DNA of 64,000 bases, taken from contig SUGL01000010.1 in assembly GCA_004963905.1 (NCBI GenBank), forward strand, positions 102,008 through 166,007, written 5' to 3'. The notes under the pieces are model-generated. The model was not told the DNA's origin and searched no databases. It saw only the letters and a list, made by a program, of their open reading frames with translations. Source of the stretch: Mesorhizobium sp. (GTDB taxonomy: Bacteria > Pseudomonadota > Alphaproteobacteria > Rhizobiales > Rhizobiaceae). Below are positions 18,392 through 27,815 of this stretch, piece after piece (position 1 is the first letter of the stretch; every line of letters begins with the position of its first letter). The position numbers and the translations under genes are program-made.

Positions 18392-18543
18392 CGTCCCGGT
18401 TTGTCGTCCCGATCAATTAGTATCCGCTCGGCGGCTCCGTCGAGATCTTCGTATTGACCGCTTCGCAATGCCCAGACGAAGCCGGACAGGCCCAGTGCAC
18501 CCAGAAAAAGGGCCACTGGTATGAGATAGAGCAAGGTCGTCAC
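18388..18543 (-). CDS. ccoS: cbb3 oxidase maturation protein CcoS/FixS
   Basis: A 51-residue membrane protein required to install haem and copper in cbb3-type cytochrome oxidase. It has one hydrophobic helix (LLYLIPVALFLGALGLSGF, about residues 4-22) followed by the family motif WALRSGQYEDLDGAAERIL. The start is GTG at 18543, which overlaps the ccoI stop (GTGA). It is the last gene of the ccoGHIS unit. Confidence 0.92.
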   Translation of the reverse strand: MTTLLYLIPVALFLGALGLSGFVWALRSGQYEDLDGAAERILIDRDDKPGR

Positions 18544-20828
18544 GAGGATTGTGCCGAATAGCCGACTGCGGAGCGTCTGACTTTTTGAATAACTTGCACC
18601 GTCGCATTCGCCATGAAGCCGTGCAAGCGCAATGCGTTTCCAATAACAAGCAGCGATGAGGCAGACATGGCAATCGCCGCTATCAAAGGCGTGACGTGCC
18701 CGAGGATGGCGATTGGTACTGCCACCGCATTGTAGACGATTGCGATTGCGATGTTCTGCCGGATCAGGTTTCCTGCCTTGCGCGAGACGCCCAGGGCGAG
18801 CGGCACCGCCAGGAGGCTTTCGCGCAGGAAGACGAAGTCTGCCGCGTTGCGGCCAATGTCGACGGCGGTGGCCGGTGCGATCGAGACATGCGCCGCGCTC
18901 AGGGCCGGCGTATCGTTGAGGCCGTCGCCAACCATCAGAACCTTGTGCCCAACTTTCGCGAGGGTTTCGATGCGTTCGAGCTTGCCCGATGGCAGCAGGC
19001 ACGGAACGAAGTCGTCGATATCCAGCAGCTTTGCCACTTCGGCGCAGGCTGCGGCGGTATCGCCCGACAGCATTTGCATCGACACCCCGGCATCGTTCAA
19101 TCGCTTGATCGCCGCCGCCGCGTCGGCGCGCAGCGCATTCTCGAAATCGAAGGTCGCGACAATGAACCCGTCTTTTGTCAGGGCCGTTCCACCATAGCCA
19201 TGTTTGCCTTCACCTCCGGTCCGGGCCTTCCATCCAGCCCATCCGCGTCGACCCAGCCGCCAAGTGCTTCCGGCGACAGTGGCTTCGATCCCGAACCCCG
19301 GATGCTCTGTGACGGCATCGAATTTGTGTTGCCCGCCAGGAGCGGCAAAGCCGGTCATGGCCTTTGAAAACGGGTGACGCGAATGCGCGGCCATGTCGGC
19401 GGCGATTGCCAGCATGCCCGGATCAATCGAGTCCGCATTGACCAGCCGGGGCTGGCCGAGCGTGAGCGTGCCGGTCTTGTCGAACACGGCAGTATCGATC
19501 GCCGCGAGGCGCTCCATGGCCGAACCGTCCTTGACCATGATACCGCTCTCGAAAAGCCGCCGCGCCGCGACCACTTGGACGATCGGCACGGCGAGGCCGA
19601 GCGCGCAGGGGCATGTGATGATGAGAACAGCGATGGCGATCGTCATCGCCCGGTGCCAGTCGCCGGTCGCCGCCATCCAGCCCAGGAATGTCACGAAGGC
19701 GGTGAGATGAACCAGGGGCGCGTAGAGTGCCGACACGCGATCAGCGATGCGGCGATAGTGCGCGCGACCGCCCTCGGCGGATTCCATCAGCCGAACCATC
19801 TCCGCCAGGAACGAATCCTTTGCGGCGGCTGTCGCCTGGATCGTCAGCGGGCCGGTAAGATTGAGCACGCCGGCCTGTACTGCTTCGCCCGGCGCCACGT
19901 TTTTCGGCGTGCTTTCGCCTGAGGCCAGCGAGCAGTCGAGATCCGACGTTCCCTGGATGATCTTGCCGTCGACGGGGATCCTCTCACCGGCCGCGATCAA
20001 CAACCGCATGCCTGGTTCGATCTCGCCGACCGGCAGATAGTCGCGCGCGCCGTCGCCGCGCATCACCATGGCGCCACGCGCGGCCATCTGAGACAGGCCC
20101 TTCACGGCAGTCCGGGCACGCTCCCGCATCACATGATCCAGCGTGCGCCCGATCAAAAGGAAGAACAGCAGCGATACCGACGCGTCGAAATAGGCGTGGT
20201 CGCCATGATTGATCGTCTCATAGAGGCTCATGGCATAGGCGAGCGAAACACCGACCGCGATGGGCACGTCCATATTCATGCGACCATGGCGCAAAGCATT
20301 CCAGGCCGAACGGAAGAAGATTCCGCCGGCGAAGGCGAGGGCAGGAATGGCGATCAGCGCCGAGACCCAGTGAAACAGGTCGCGGGTAGCACCTTCGGCG
20401 CCGGACCAGACAGAGACCGAAAGCAGCATGATGTTCCCCGCCGCAAAGCCGGCAACAGCGACAGCGCGGATCAGTTCGGCAAGCGTCTTGTCCTTGTCAT
20501 CGACCTCGGGTGTGAACAGATGCGCCTCGTAGCCCAGCCTGCCAAGCGCGGCGACGAAGGGTGGCACCTCGTCTCCTCGCCACCGGACCGCGACCCGCTT
20601 CGTCGACAGGTTGACGCGCGCGCTTTCGACGTGATCGAGCTTTCCAAGTGCCGCCTCGATCGTCTGGATACAGGCGGCGCAATGAACCGTCGGCACTGAA
20701 AGATCGGTCTGCCGAAGATCATCGCCAAGCGATCGGCTCGCCAACCTGATCTCCTGGCTGGATGGCAGGACCGACGTGGCGCCGTTCAGATCCAGCGCCA
20801 TTTCAGCGCCCGGTGCACAACAGCTCAT
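18540..20828 (-). CDS. ccoI: Cu+-exporting P1B ATPase CcoI/FixI
   Basis: A 762-residue copper-translocating P-type ATPase that supplies copper for cbb3 oxidase assembly. The N-terminus has a heavy-metal-associated domain with VHCAACIQTIE (about residue 51). The membrane CPC motif is TCPCALGLAVP (about residue 410), and the phosphorylation site is VFDKTGTLTLG (about residue 455). The hinge motif is MVGDGLNDTPAL (about residue 655). The start is ATG at 20828, overlapping the ccoH stop by four bases (ATGA). The N-terminal MSCCAPG is typical of rhizobial FixI. Confidence 0.95.
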   Translation of the reverse strand: MSCCAPGAEMALDLNGATSVLPSSQEIRLASRSLGDDLRQTDLSVPTVHCAACIQTIEAALGKLDHVESARVNLSTKRVAVRWRGDEVPPFVAALGRLGYEAHLFTPEVDDKDKTLAELIRAVAVAGFAAGNIMLLSVSVWSGAEGATRDLFHWVSALIAIPALAFAGGIFFRSAWNALRHGRMNMDVPIAVGVSLAYAMSLYETINHGDHAYFDASVSLLFFLLIGRTLDHVMRERARTAVKGLSQMAARGAMVMRGDGARDYLPVGEIEPGMRLLIAAGERIPVDGKIIQGTSDLDCSLASGESTPKNVAPGEAVQAGVLNLTGPLTIQATAAAKDSFLAEMVRLMESAEGGRAHYRRIADRVSALYAPLVHLTAFVTFLGWMAATGDWHRAMTIAIAVLIITCPCALGLAVPIVQVVAARRLFESGIMVKDGSAMERLAAIDTAVFDKTGTLTLGQPRLVNADSIDPGMLAIAADMAAHSRHPFSKAMTGFAAPGGQHKFDAVTEHPGFGIEATVAGSTWRLGRRGWAGWKARTGGEGKHGYGGTALTKDGFIVATFDFENALRADAAAAIKRLNDAGVSMQMLSGDTAAACAEVAKLLDIDDFVPCLLPSGKLERIETLAKVGHKVLMVGDGLNDTPALSAAHVSIAPATAVDIGRNAADFVFLRESLLAVPLALGVSRKAGNLIRQNIAIAIVYNAVAVPIAILGHVTPLIAAIAMSASSLLVIGNALRLHGFMANATVQVIQKVRRSAVGYSAQSS

Positions 20829-21322
20829 TGCAGCGCTCCATGAGAAATCATAATCCTGCGGACGTCGCGATAGGGTCGTGTCAGGCCGGCATCGGTGTCG
20901 ACTTCGACGATCCAGACGCCGTCCTTCGGCATATGCTGGGCGGCGAACTCCTGGCCGGAGGCGAGGGCGAGCGTGACGGACTTGTCCTCTTTCTCGTAGG
21001 CGGGATGACGAAACAGCACCTTGACGCCGTGCAGAGGAACCGGCTTGCCTGCAGCGTCGGAGAGGCTGTAGCGGACTTCGCCCCATGCGATGGTCAGCTT
21101 GCCGGTCCAACCGAGCGCTGCTTGAGCGCGGCCGGCCTCGGCCTCCTTGTTGAATTGCTGGCTGGCCACATAGGTGTTCTCGACGACGAGGCCGGTCCAA
21201 CTCGTATTGGCGAGCGTGGCCATGGTCAGGTTGACCGCGATGACCACCCCGAAGAAGGTGAGAATGATGGCCAGCATGTGCCTGCCGGTGAATTCGCGAG
21301 GCTTTTGGGCATTGGCGGTCAT
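20825..21322 (-). CDS. ccoH: cbb3 oxidase assembly protein CcoH/FixH
   Basis: A 165-residue membrane protein with one N-terminal transmembrane helix (MLAIILTFFGVVIAVNLTM, about residues 17-35) and a periplasmic FixH domain with WTGLVVENTYVASQQFN. FixH proteins interact with early assembly intermediates of cbb3 oxidase and are needed for copper insertion. The start overlaps the ccoG stop (ATGA at 21319-21322), and its own stop overlaps the ccoI start. Confidence 0.93.
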   Translation of the reverse strand: MTANAQKPREFTGRHMLAIILTFFGVVIAVNLTMATLANTSWTGLVVENTYVASQQFNKEAEAGRAQAALGWTGKLTIAWGEVRYSLSDAAGKPVPLHGVKVLFRHPAYEKEDKSVTLALASGQEFAAQHMPKDGVWIVEVDTDAGLTRPYRDVRRIMISHGALQ

Positions 21323-22878
21323 TTGGCGGCCTCTGGCGCGTTGAATGTGGCGGCGTACTCGTTCGACTCGAAGCTCGCCTTATCCTCGACACGGAACTTG
21401 AAGGTCTGTGCCGGGGCGTGGATCTGGTCCGCCGGTTGGCGAACGAAGACCTTCAACGTTTTCAGGCGGTCGGGTTCGACCGGGATGGCGAAAGACCGGC
21501 CGGCCGGGATGTCGTCGCCGACGACGACCATGTCGGCACCCTCCAGACCCTGCATGGTGACGACGATTGTCCTTGGCTCAGGGATCATGTTGAGCAGCTT
21601 GACGCTATAGCCATTGCGGATGGAGCCATCGGATAGTGTGACGAATTGCGGATTGCGGTCATGCAGCACGTTCAGTTCGAGCCGATCGCGCGTCAGCAGC
21701 GAATAGAGCAGGCCCAGCCCGATCAGCGACCACAAGCCCATGTAGACGTAGGTGCGCGGCCGGAAGATCTTGCGAATGTGAAAATGCGCCACCTGATCGG
21801 AGAAGGTGCCGACAGCAGTCCTGACCAGCGACGGATTGATTGAACTGGAGCCGCCTGCGGTCGCCAGCATCATGTTGGCGTTGTAGTCGGAGAGCGTCGC
21901 GTAGGAGATCAGCCCGCGCTCCTTGCCGAGCTTGTCCATGACGCCGTCGCAGGCGTCGATACACAGCGCGCAGGTAATGCATTCGAGCTGCTGGCCGTCG
22001 CGAATGTCGATTCCCATTGGGCAGACCGCGACGCAGGCATTGCAGTCGACGCAGTCGCCGACGGACTGCCCCGAGGCTTGCACCTTCTTGGCGTGGCGCG
22101 ATCGCGGCTCGCCGCGCCAGTCATTGTAGGTGACGGTGAGCGAATTCTCATCGAGCATGGCTGCCTGGATGCGCGGCCATGGGCACATATAGGTGCAGAC
22201 CTGTTCGCGCATCAGGCCGCCGAAGGTGTAGGTCGTCGCCGTCAGCACGGCGATGGTGATGTAGGCGACAGGTGCGGCGGTACCGGTGAAAAGCTCGCCC
22301 ACAAGTGTTGGTGCATCAGCGAAATAGAAAATCCAGGCGCCACCGGTCGCCGCCCCTATGACAAGCCAGATGGCGTGTTTCGAGACCCGCAGCATCAGCT
22401 TGCGGGCGGTCCAGGGGCCGGCATCGAGTTTCATGCGGGCGTTGCGGTCCCCCTCAATCGCACGCTCGACGACAAGGAACAGATCGACCCACACGGTCTG
22501 CGGACATGCATAGCCGCACCAGGCACGGCCGACAGCAGAGGTAATCAGGAAAAGTCCAACACCGGCCATGACCAGGAGGCCGGCCACATAGAAGAATTCC
22601 TGCGGCCAGATCTCGATGAAGAAAAAGTAGAAGCGCCGATTGGTGAGATCGAGCAGCACGGCCTGGTCCGGGGCAAATGGGCCACGATCCCAATGCAGCC
22701 ACGCAGTCAGGTAATAGATGCCAAGTGTGATCGTCATCACCAGCCATTTGAAGCGGCGAAAGTTGCCCGAGGCGCGCTTCGGAAAGATCTTTTGACGCGC
22801 GGCATAAAGGGGCTTGCGGGTTTTGGCGGCATTGACAGTTTCTGTTTCGAGCCGTGTCAACTGCGTCTTGTCACGCAC
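21319..22878 (-). CDS. ccoG: cbb3 oxidase accessory 4Fe-4S protein CcoG/FixG
   Basis: A membrane-bound ferredoxin-like protein of about 519 residues, the Cu(II) reductase involved in copper delivery for cbb3 oxidase. It has several N-terminal membrane helices, the CxxxCP-like WCGYACPQTVW segment, and two 4Fe-4S motifs in CVDCNACVAVCPMGIDIRD and CITCALCIDACD. The C-terminal periplasmic FixG domain is present. I chose the GTG at 22878 because GGAG lies six bases upstream; an in-frame GTG at 22914 would add 12 residues. It heads the ccoG-H-I-S unit, 166 bases after ccoP. Confidence 0.93.
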   Translation of the reverse strand: MRDKTQLTRLETETVNAAKTRKPLYAARQKIFPKRASGNFRRFKWLVMTITLGIYYLTAWLHWDRGPFAPDQAVLLDLTNRRFYFFFIEIWPQEFFYVAGLLVMAGVGLFLITSAVGRAWCGYACPQTVWVDLFLVVERAIEGDRNARMKLDAGPWTARKLMLRVSKHAIWLVIGAATGGAWIFYFADAPTLVGELFTGTAAPVAYITIAVLTATTYTFGGLMREQVCTYMCPWPRIQAAMLDENSLTVTYNDWRGEPRSRHAKKVQASGQSVGDCVDCNACVAVCPMGIDIRDGQQLECITCALCIDACDGVMDKLGKERGLISYATLSDYNANMMLATAGGSSSINPSLVRTAVGTFSDQVAHFHIRKIFRPRTYVYMGLWSLIGLGLLYSLLTRDRLELNVLHDRNPQFVTLSDGSIRNGYSVKLLNMIPEPRTIVVTMQGLEGADMVVVGDDIPAGRSFAIPVEPDRLKTLKVFVRQPADQIHAPAQTFKFRVEDKASFESNEYAATFNAPEAAK

Positions 22879-22979
22879 GTGCAACTCCACTTTCCCAGCC
22901 AATGTCAGGGGCACCTGTCGAAAAGCCTCGCGGTAGGACAGCCTTGCCGGGTTGTGCAGATCGCATTAGGAATGGTGTC

Positions 22980-23003
22980 GAGGCCCGGCTCGCGCCGGGC
23001 CTC
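22980..23003 (-). terminator. Strong hairpin between ccoP and ccoG
   Basis: A perfect 10-base-pair stem, GAGGCCCGGC paired with GCCGGGCCTC, around a four-base loop, about 40 bases after the ccoP stop. There is no long T-tract on the minus strand, so it may be an attenuator or RNA-stability element rather than a full terminator. Confidence 0.55.
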
Positions 23004-23044
23004 GTCCGCTTGGCAGGGGTGACCGAAGAATAGGGCTTCCATTC

Positions 23045-23908
23045 CTATTCTCCGCCGCCAAGCGAATGGACATAAACTGCAAGTTCCTTGACCTTGATCT
23101 CGCCGAGACGGCCAACCCAGGCCGGCATGACGCCCTGCTTTGGCGCACGAACCTGGGCGGCGATGGCCGTCTCGCCGGACCCGTAAAGCCAGATCGCGTC
23201 AGTCAGGTCGGGGGCGCCGAATTCCCTGTTGCCTTTTGCATTGTCGCCGTGACAAGCGACGCAGTTCTCGGCAAAGACCTTGGCGCCGGGTTGGATCAGA
23301 CTTGCATCGCGGACCTTGCCGGAAAGGCTGGCCACGTAGGCGCTGACTTGTGCGATCTGGTCGGCGGTGATGATGTCGCCGAAGGCCGGCATTTCTGACA
23401 GTCGCGTGTCCGGATCGGAAGCAAAGCGGAGGCCGTGCGTGATCGTCTGCTTGATCTGGTCGGGGCTGCCGCCCCAGAGCCAGTCATCGTCATTCAGGTT
23501 GGGAAAGCCCTTCGACCCCTGAGCGCCGGAGCCGTGGCATTGCGTACAGTTGACCTTGAACGCGGCAGCCCCGGCAGCGACCGCGAATTCGCGCAAGGCA
23601 TCGTCGGTCAAGATCTCCGAGACGCTCTTTGCCTGGATGGCTGCAACATACTTGCCCTTGGCGGCCTCGGCCGCGGCAAGGTCGTTCTTGACGTCCTTAC
23701 GGCTTGAATAGCCGAGCATGCCCTTGGTTGCCGAGGTCAGCATCGGCCATGCCGGGTATGCGGTCGTATAGACGAGCGCCCACGCTATGGTGACGTAGAA
23801 GGTAATCACCCACCATCGCGGCAGAGGATTGTTGAGCTCCCTGATGCCGTCCCATTCATGGCCGGTGGTTGAGACGCCGGAGACCTCATCGATGTGCTCG
23901 TCGCTCAT
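23045..23908 (-). CDS. ccoP: cbb3 cytochrome oxidase subunit III (di-haem cytochrome c) CcoP/FixP
   Basis: A 287-residue membrane-anchored di-haem cytochrome c that passes electrons to CcoO. After the N-terminal DGIRELNNPLPRWW motif comes a transmembrane helix (about residues 32-52). Two haem c sites follow, CTQCH (about residue 123) and CVACH (about residue 217), with distal Met ligands in the SEMPAFG and GVMPAW regions. The start is ATG at 23908, just after ccoQ. Confidence 0.96.
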   Translation of the reverse strand: MSDEHIDEVSGVSTTGHEWDGIRELNNPLPRWWVITFYVTIAWALVYTTAYPAWPMLTSATKGMLGYSSRKDVKNDLAAAEAAKGKYVAAIQAKSVSEILTDDALREFAVAAGAAAFKVNCTQCHGSGAQGSKGFPNLNDDDWLWGGSPDQIKQTITHGLRFASDPDTRLSEMPAFGDIITADQIAQVSAYVASLSGKVRDASLIQPGAKVFAENCVACHGDNAKGNREFGAPDLTDAIWLYGSGETAIAAQVRAPKQGVMPAWVGRLGEIKVKELAVYVHSLGGGE

Positions 23909-23910
23909 GA

Positions 23911-24060
23911 TCACTCGTCCTCGAGCGGAATGCGGGCAGCTTCGTCGGCCAGCCTTCGGCTGCCGGGGCGTAGGGCAAAGGCGATGCACCCGACGAAGAA
24001 CAGCGCCATCGCAACCAGGCCCCAGCTGTCGGCAAACGCCCGCATCAAATTGTAGGTCAT
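23911..24060 (-). CDS. ccoQ: cbb3 oxidase small subunit CcoQ/FixQ
   Basis: A 49-residue single-span protein beginning MTYNLMRAFADSWGL, with a hydrophobic helix (about residues 15-31) and ending RLADEAARIPLEDE. It stabilises the cbb3 complex. It sits between ccoO and ccoP in the normal order, with two bases to the ccoP start and 11 bases after the ccoO stop. Confidence 0.9.
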   Translation of the reverse strand: MTYNLMRAFADSWGLVAMALFFVGCIAFALRPGSRRLADEAARIPLEDE

Positions 24061-24071
24061 CAGCGTTCTCC

Positions 24072-24803
24072 TCAGCGGTAGCCGGCGGCTTCGTCGTAAT
24101 TTTTGAAGTCGACCAGTGTGCCAAGCATCTGCAGGTAGGCGAGCAGGGCATCCATTTCGGTGACCTGTTGCGGGTTGCCGTCGAAGTCGCCGATCTTGAC
24201 TTTGGGGTAACGCGCCTCAAGGCCTGATGTGTCGGCATTGGGATCGGCCTGCGCCGCCAGATCCGCATTGGCGTGCGCGATCATGTCATCGGTGTAAGGG
24301 ACGGCTACACGCCTGTTGGCGACCAGATGCGTCGAGAAATCCTTCACGTCGATCGGCGTGTCTTTCAGGAACCCATAGCTCGGCATGATCGATTCCGGCA
24401 CCACCGAGCGCGGGTCGGTAAGATGCGCGACATGCCATGCATTCGAGTAGCGGTCGCCAACTCTGGCGAGATCCGGCCCGGTGCGCTTCGATCCCCACTG
24501 GAAGGGGTGATCGTACATGGACTCGGCAGCCAGGCTGTAGTGGCCATAGCGCTCAACTTCGTCGCGGAACGGCCTGATCATCTGGCTATGGCAGAGAAAG
24601 CAGCCCTCGCGCATATAGATGTTGCGCCCGACAAGTTCGAGCGGCGAATAGGGGCGCATGCCTTCCACCTTCTCGATCGTATTGTCGAGATAGAAGAGAG
24701 GCGCTATCTCGACGATACCGCCGACCGTCACCACGAGCAGCGAGCCAACGAGAAGAAGCGTGGCGTTCTTCTCGATGATTGCGTGTTTGTCCATCAAGCC
24801 CAT
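24072..24803 (-). CDS. ccoO: cbb3 cytochrome oxidase subunit II (mono-haem cytochrome c) CcoO/FixO
   Basis: A 243-residue mono-haem cytochrome c subunit. It has an N-terminal membrane anchor (about residues 13-35), then the haem c site in [14 protein letters not shown] (about residue 73) and the [10 protein letters not shown] and later [11 protein letters not shown] segments that provide the distal Met. The start overlaps the ccoN stop by one base, so the two are coupled. Confidence 0.96.
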   Translation of the reverse strand: MGLMDKHAIIEKNATLLLVGSLLVVTVGGIVEIAPLFYLDNTIEKVEGMRPYSPLELVGRNIYMREGCFLCHSQMIRPFRDEVERYGHYSLAAESMYDHPFQWGSKRTGPDLARVGDRYSNAWHVAHLTDPRSVVPESIMPSYGFLKDTPIDVKDFSTHLVANRRVAVPYTDDMIAHANADLAAQADPNADTSGLEARYPKVKIGDFDGNPQQVTEMDALLAYLQMLGTLVDFKNYDEAAGYR

Positions 24804-26422
24804 TACCTGGCTCCTGATCGCGCAGGTCGGATGGCGACGGGGCTCGGCATCGGCTCCTCCTCGCGCTGGTGGCCGAGGATGGTCATGGTGATGTTCCAGG
24901 CCATGATAAGGGCGCCGGAGAGGTACATGGCCCCACCGATGGCGCGCATGACGTAGTATGGGTGCATGGCAGCGACGGTTTCGGCGAAGGAATAGACCAG
25001 GAAGCCCTGCTGGTCGTATTCACGCCACATCAGGCCCTGCATGATGCCTGACACCCACATGACCGAGGCGTAGACGACGATCCCGAGTGTCGCCAGCCAG
25101 AAGTGCCAAGTGACGAGCCGCAGCGAGTAGAGCCGGTGACGGTTCCAGAGCTTCGGCACCATGTAGTAGATTGCGCCGAACGAGATCATGCCAACCCAGC
25201 CGAGCGCGCCCGAATGGACGTGGCCGATGGTCCAGTCGGTATAATGCGACAGCGAATTGACCGCCCTAATCGCCATGATCGGGCCTTCGAAGGTCGACAT
25301 GCCATAGAAGGCGACGGCCATCACCATCATGCGGATGATCGGATCGGTGCGCAGCTTGTCCCAGGCGCCGGACAGCGTCATCAGGCCGTTGATCATGCCG
25401 CCCCAGGACGGCATCCACAGCATGATCGAGAACGCCATGCCGAGCGTCTGCGCCCAATCTGGCAAGGCGGTGTAGTGCAGGTGATGCGGGCCAGCCCAGA
25501 TGTAGAGAAAGATGATCGCCCAGAAATGGACGATCGACAGCCGGTACGAATAGACTGGCCGGTTCGCCTGCTTGGGCACGAAATAATACATCATGCCAAG
25601 GAAGCCGGCGGTGAGAAAGAAGCCGACCGCGTTGTGGCCGTACCACCATTGGGTCAGCGCGTCCTGGACCCCGGAAAAGGCGGAGTAGCTCTTGGAGCCC
25701 AGGAACGAGACTGGCATCGACAGGTTGTTGACCACATGCAGCATCGCGATGGTCACGATGAACGACAGGTAGAACCAGTTGGCGACGTAGATATGCGGTT
25801 CCTTGCGCTTCAGGATCGTGCCAAGGAACAGAATGAGGTAGGCGACCCAGACGATGGTCAGCCAGACATCCACATACCATTCGGGTTCGGCGTACTCGCG
25901 GCCCTCGGTGATGCCGAGCAGATAGCCGGTCGCGGCCATGACGATGAACAGCTGGTAGCCCCAGAAGACGAACCAGGCGAGATCACCGCCGAAGAGGCGG
26001 GCGCGGCAGGTGCGCTGCACGACATACAGAGACGTGCAAAGCAGCGCGTTGCCACCGAAGGCGAAGACGACACCGGATGTATGCAGCGGCCGCAAACGGC
26101 CGAAATTGAACCAGGGCTGGATGTTGAGATCGGGATAGGCGAGCTGAAGCGCGATCACCACGCCGACCAGCATCCCGACGACACCCCAGAACACGGTGGC
26201 GATCGCGCCGTAGCGGATCGGACCATCCATGTAAGCGGATGGGTCAATCGGAGCTGCTGGCTTGAACTCCGTGTTGCGCAACAGGATCGCAGTGAAACCA
26301 GCCACTGCGAAGAACAACACCCACATATGTCGGCGGAAAGGTTCATCCACGCCGAAGCCGGCGGCCACCAGGGCCGCAAAAGCGAACACGCTTAGAAGGA
26401 CGATCTCTGTGCCGAATTTCAT
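24803..26422 (-). CDS. ccoN: cbb3 cytochrome oxidase catalytic subunit I CcoN/FixN
   Basis: A 539-residue haem-copper oxidase subunit of the C family, with about 12 membrane helices, that reduces O2 with high affinity. The haem b and CuB ligands are in the expected helices: [46 protein letters not shown] and [14 protein letters not shown]. It is the first gene of the operon, with an FNR-type box 75-88 bases upstream. High-affinity respiration by this enzyme is essential in nodules. Confidence 0.97.
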   Translation of the reverse strand: MKFGTEIVLLSVFAFAALVAAGFGVDEPFRRHMWVLFFAVAGFTAILLRNTEFKPAAPIDPSAYMDGPIRYGAIATVFWGVVGMLVGVVIALQLAYPDLNIQPWFNFGRLRPLHTSGVVFAFGGNALLCTSLYVVQRTCRARLFGGDLAWFVFWGYQLFIVMAATGYLLGITEGREYAEPEWYVDVWLTIVWVAYLILFLGTILKRKEPHIYVANWFYLSFIVTIAMLHVVNNLSMPVSFLGSKSYSAFSGVQDALTQWWYGHNAVGFFLTAGFLGMMYYFVPKQANRPVYSYRLSIVHFWAIIFLYIWAGPHHLHYTALPDWAQTLGMAFSIMLWMPSWGGMINGLMTLSGAWDKLRTDPIIRMMVMAVAFYGMSTFEGPIMAIRAVNSLSHYTDWTIGHVHSGALGWVGMISFGAIYYMVPKLWNRHRLYSLRLVTWHFWLATLGIVVYASVMWVSGIMQGLMWREYDQQGFLVYSFAETVAAMHPYYVMRAIGGAMYLSGALIMAWNITMTILGHQREEEPMPSPVAIRPARSGAR

Positions 26423-26496
26423 TGCAGATCCCGATCTCGAATCTGGTGGATGCCAAATCCGCAGCGCACTAATTGCGCAGCCGCCGCCCCCTCGCC

Positions 26497-26510
26497 CTGA
26501 TCTATGTCAG
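26497..26510 (-). promoter_or_regulatory. FNR/FixK-type box upstream of ccoNOQP
   Basis: CTGATCTATGTCAG on the plus strand (minus strand CTGACATAGATCAG), one mismatch from a perfect anaerobox palindrome, centred about 81 bases before the ccoN start. This is the normal place for the FixK/FnrN site of fixN operons. Confidence 0.7.
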
Positions 26511-26920
26511 GCCGCACGATTTTGTGTCGGCGGCGCAATGAGCAGGTGGCGAATGAACGAGGAACGCAGCGCGGGCTCACCCCCTCATGGAAGGCGTTCC
26601 CTGGGTTGGGCGGGCGCAGACGCGATCGATTGAGGCGAAAGCTGAGGCTCTGCGACGCGTTGGATGCTATTGCCGATGCCCTGCCAAACGTTGGCGGATC
26701 CCATTGGAAACGAACGCGATCGTTCGGCCGAGCCGTGGCAGCTTAAGGACCGTGCTTCGCCGGTATGTGCCGAAACACACCTGGCGATTGGTCGTCGTCC
26801 CTATCAAAGCCCGAAAGCTGTCTGTCTCGACCGTGACGCCGCTTCTTCGAAGGCGCGGCGACATCGCATTAGAAGGCAAGCACGGCCCGCCCCGGAGCCA
26901 TGCGACATGGGCCTCGCCGC
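26511..26920. other. Intergenic between the fixN promoter and fnrN
   Basis: About 400 bases between the fixN anaerobox and the 3' end of fnrN. I see no gene here. The overlapping small open frames look like GC-rich noise, and no second anaerobox was found. Confidence 0.45.
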
Positions 26921-27664
26921 TTAGGGCCGCTCGCGTCCGCCGCCACAGCGCTTCTCCAGACGGCTTATGCTGTCCACCGTCACATGGCGTGCGTTCTCAA
27001 TCCGAATCACCCCGTCAGCCCGCAATCGCGTCAGTTGGCGGCTCACGGTTTCGTTGGTAATTCCAAGGAAATCAGAGATTTCGGCACGCGTCAGCGGCAG
27101 ATCGAAGGACGCTGACCTGGAAGCCGCGTCGAGACTGGAATCGATATTCCGGGCCATCATGAGGAGAAAACTCGCCACCTTTTCCGGAGCTGTCTTGCGC
27201 CCCAGCGTCACCATCCACTCGCGCGCCTCATCGAGTTCATTCAGCGTCTGTTTGAGCAGGCGATGCTCGAATTCCCGTGACGCCTTCATCATCCGTTCGA
27301 CGGCCGCTCGCGGAAACGAGCACAGCGTGACTGCTGTTGCCGCTTCCGCATTGATCGAGCTTTCCACCTTGAAAGGACGTCCCAGAAAATTCGGTGCAAA
27401 CTGGAGACCGACGATCTGCTGGCGCCCATCCGACAGGCTCTTTGATAGCTTTACCACGCCTGAAAGCACGTTCGAGTAGCTGTCGACGTTCTGTGCCTCG
27501 CCGGTCAACTCCATTCCTGACTCGATCCGGCGACGCGAGCAAGTCTTGGCGAGCCCAACCAAATTGTCTGGATCGAGCGCACCGCAGACACCGCGACGCC
27601 GTGCCTCGCAAGGGAGGCAAAGAACAGGAATGCCGGAAGTATGAATGTCTTGCCGAAAGGTCAT
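26921..27664 (-). CDS. fnrN: FNR-type oxygen-sensing regulator FnrN
   Basis: A 247-residue Crp/Fnr regulator. The N-terminus carries Cys16, Cys19 and Cys27 (CLPCEARRRGVC), and a further Cys in VTLCSFPRA could complete the four ligands of an oxygen-labile 4Fe-4S cluster, as in E. coli FNR. The C-terminal helix-turn-helix is LTRAEISDFLGITNETVSRQ (about residues 193-212), containing the E-SR recognition pattern for TTGAT half sites. It should activate ccoNOQP, hemN and the CHAT-ubiM operon at low oxygen. It is divergent from hemN, sharing an anaerobox that may also autoregulate it. Confidence 0.92.
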   Translation of the reverse strand: MTFRQDIHTSGIPVLCLPCEARRRGVCGALDPDNLVGLAKTCSRRRIESGMELTGEAQNVDSYSNVLSGVVKLSKSLSDGRQQIVGLQFAPNFLGRPFKVESSINAEAATAVTLCSFPRAAVERMMKASREFEHRLLKQTLNELDEAREWMVTLGRKTAPEKVASFLLMMARNIDSSLDAASRSASFDLPLTRAEISDFLGITNETVSRQLTRLRADGVIRIENARHVTVDSISRLEKRCGGGRERP

Positions 27665-27748
27665 GCGTTCGCTTTACCCGATCCTAACTGCCGGCAGGAT
27701 ACCCATCCAGGGTAGAGAAGTCCTGCGGCGGTTTGTCCATGCGCGCGG

Positions 27749-27762
27749 CTGATCGAGATCAG
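27749..27762 (+). promoter_or_regulatory. FNR-type box between fnrN and hemN
   Basis: CTGATCGAGATCAG, a perfect palindrome of the anaerobox type. Its centre lies about 60 bases before the hemN ATG at 27816 and about 91 bases before the fnrN start, so it can serve both divergent genes. Confidence 0.75.
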
Positions 27763-27815
27763 GGTCTGCTTCAGCGATGCGTGCAGTGTTCGGCGGGCAA
27801 CACGGTGAACGCGAG

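Noticed and set aside
22904-22914. GTG at 22914 as the ccoG start
   Set aside because: It has no good ribosome site, while the GTG at 22878 has GGAG six bases upstream and gives the usual FixG length.
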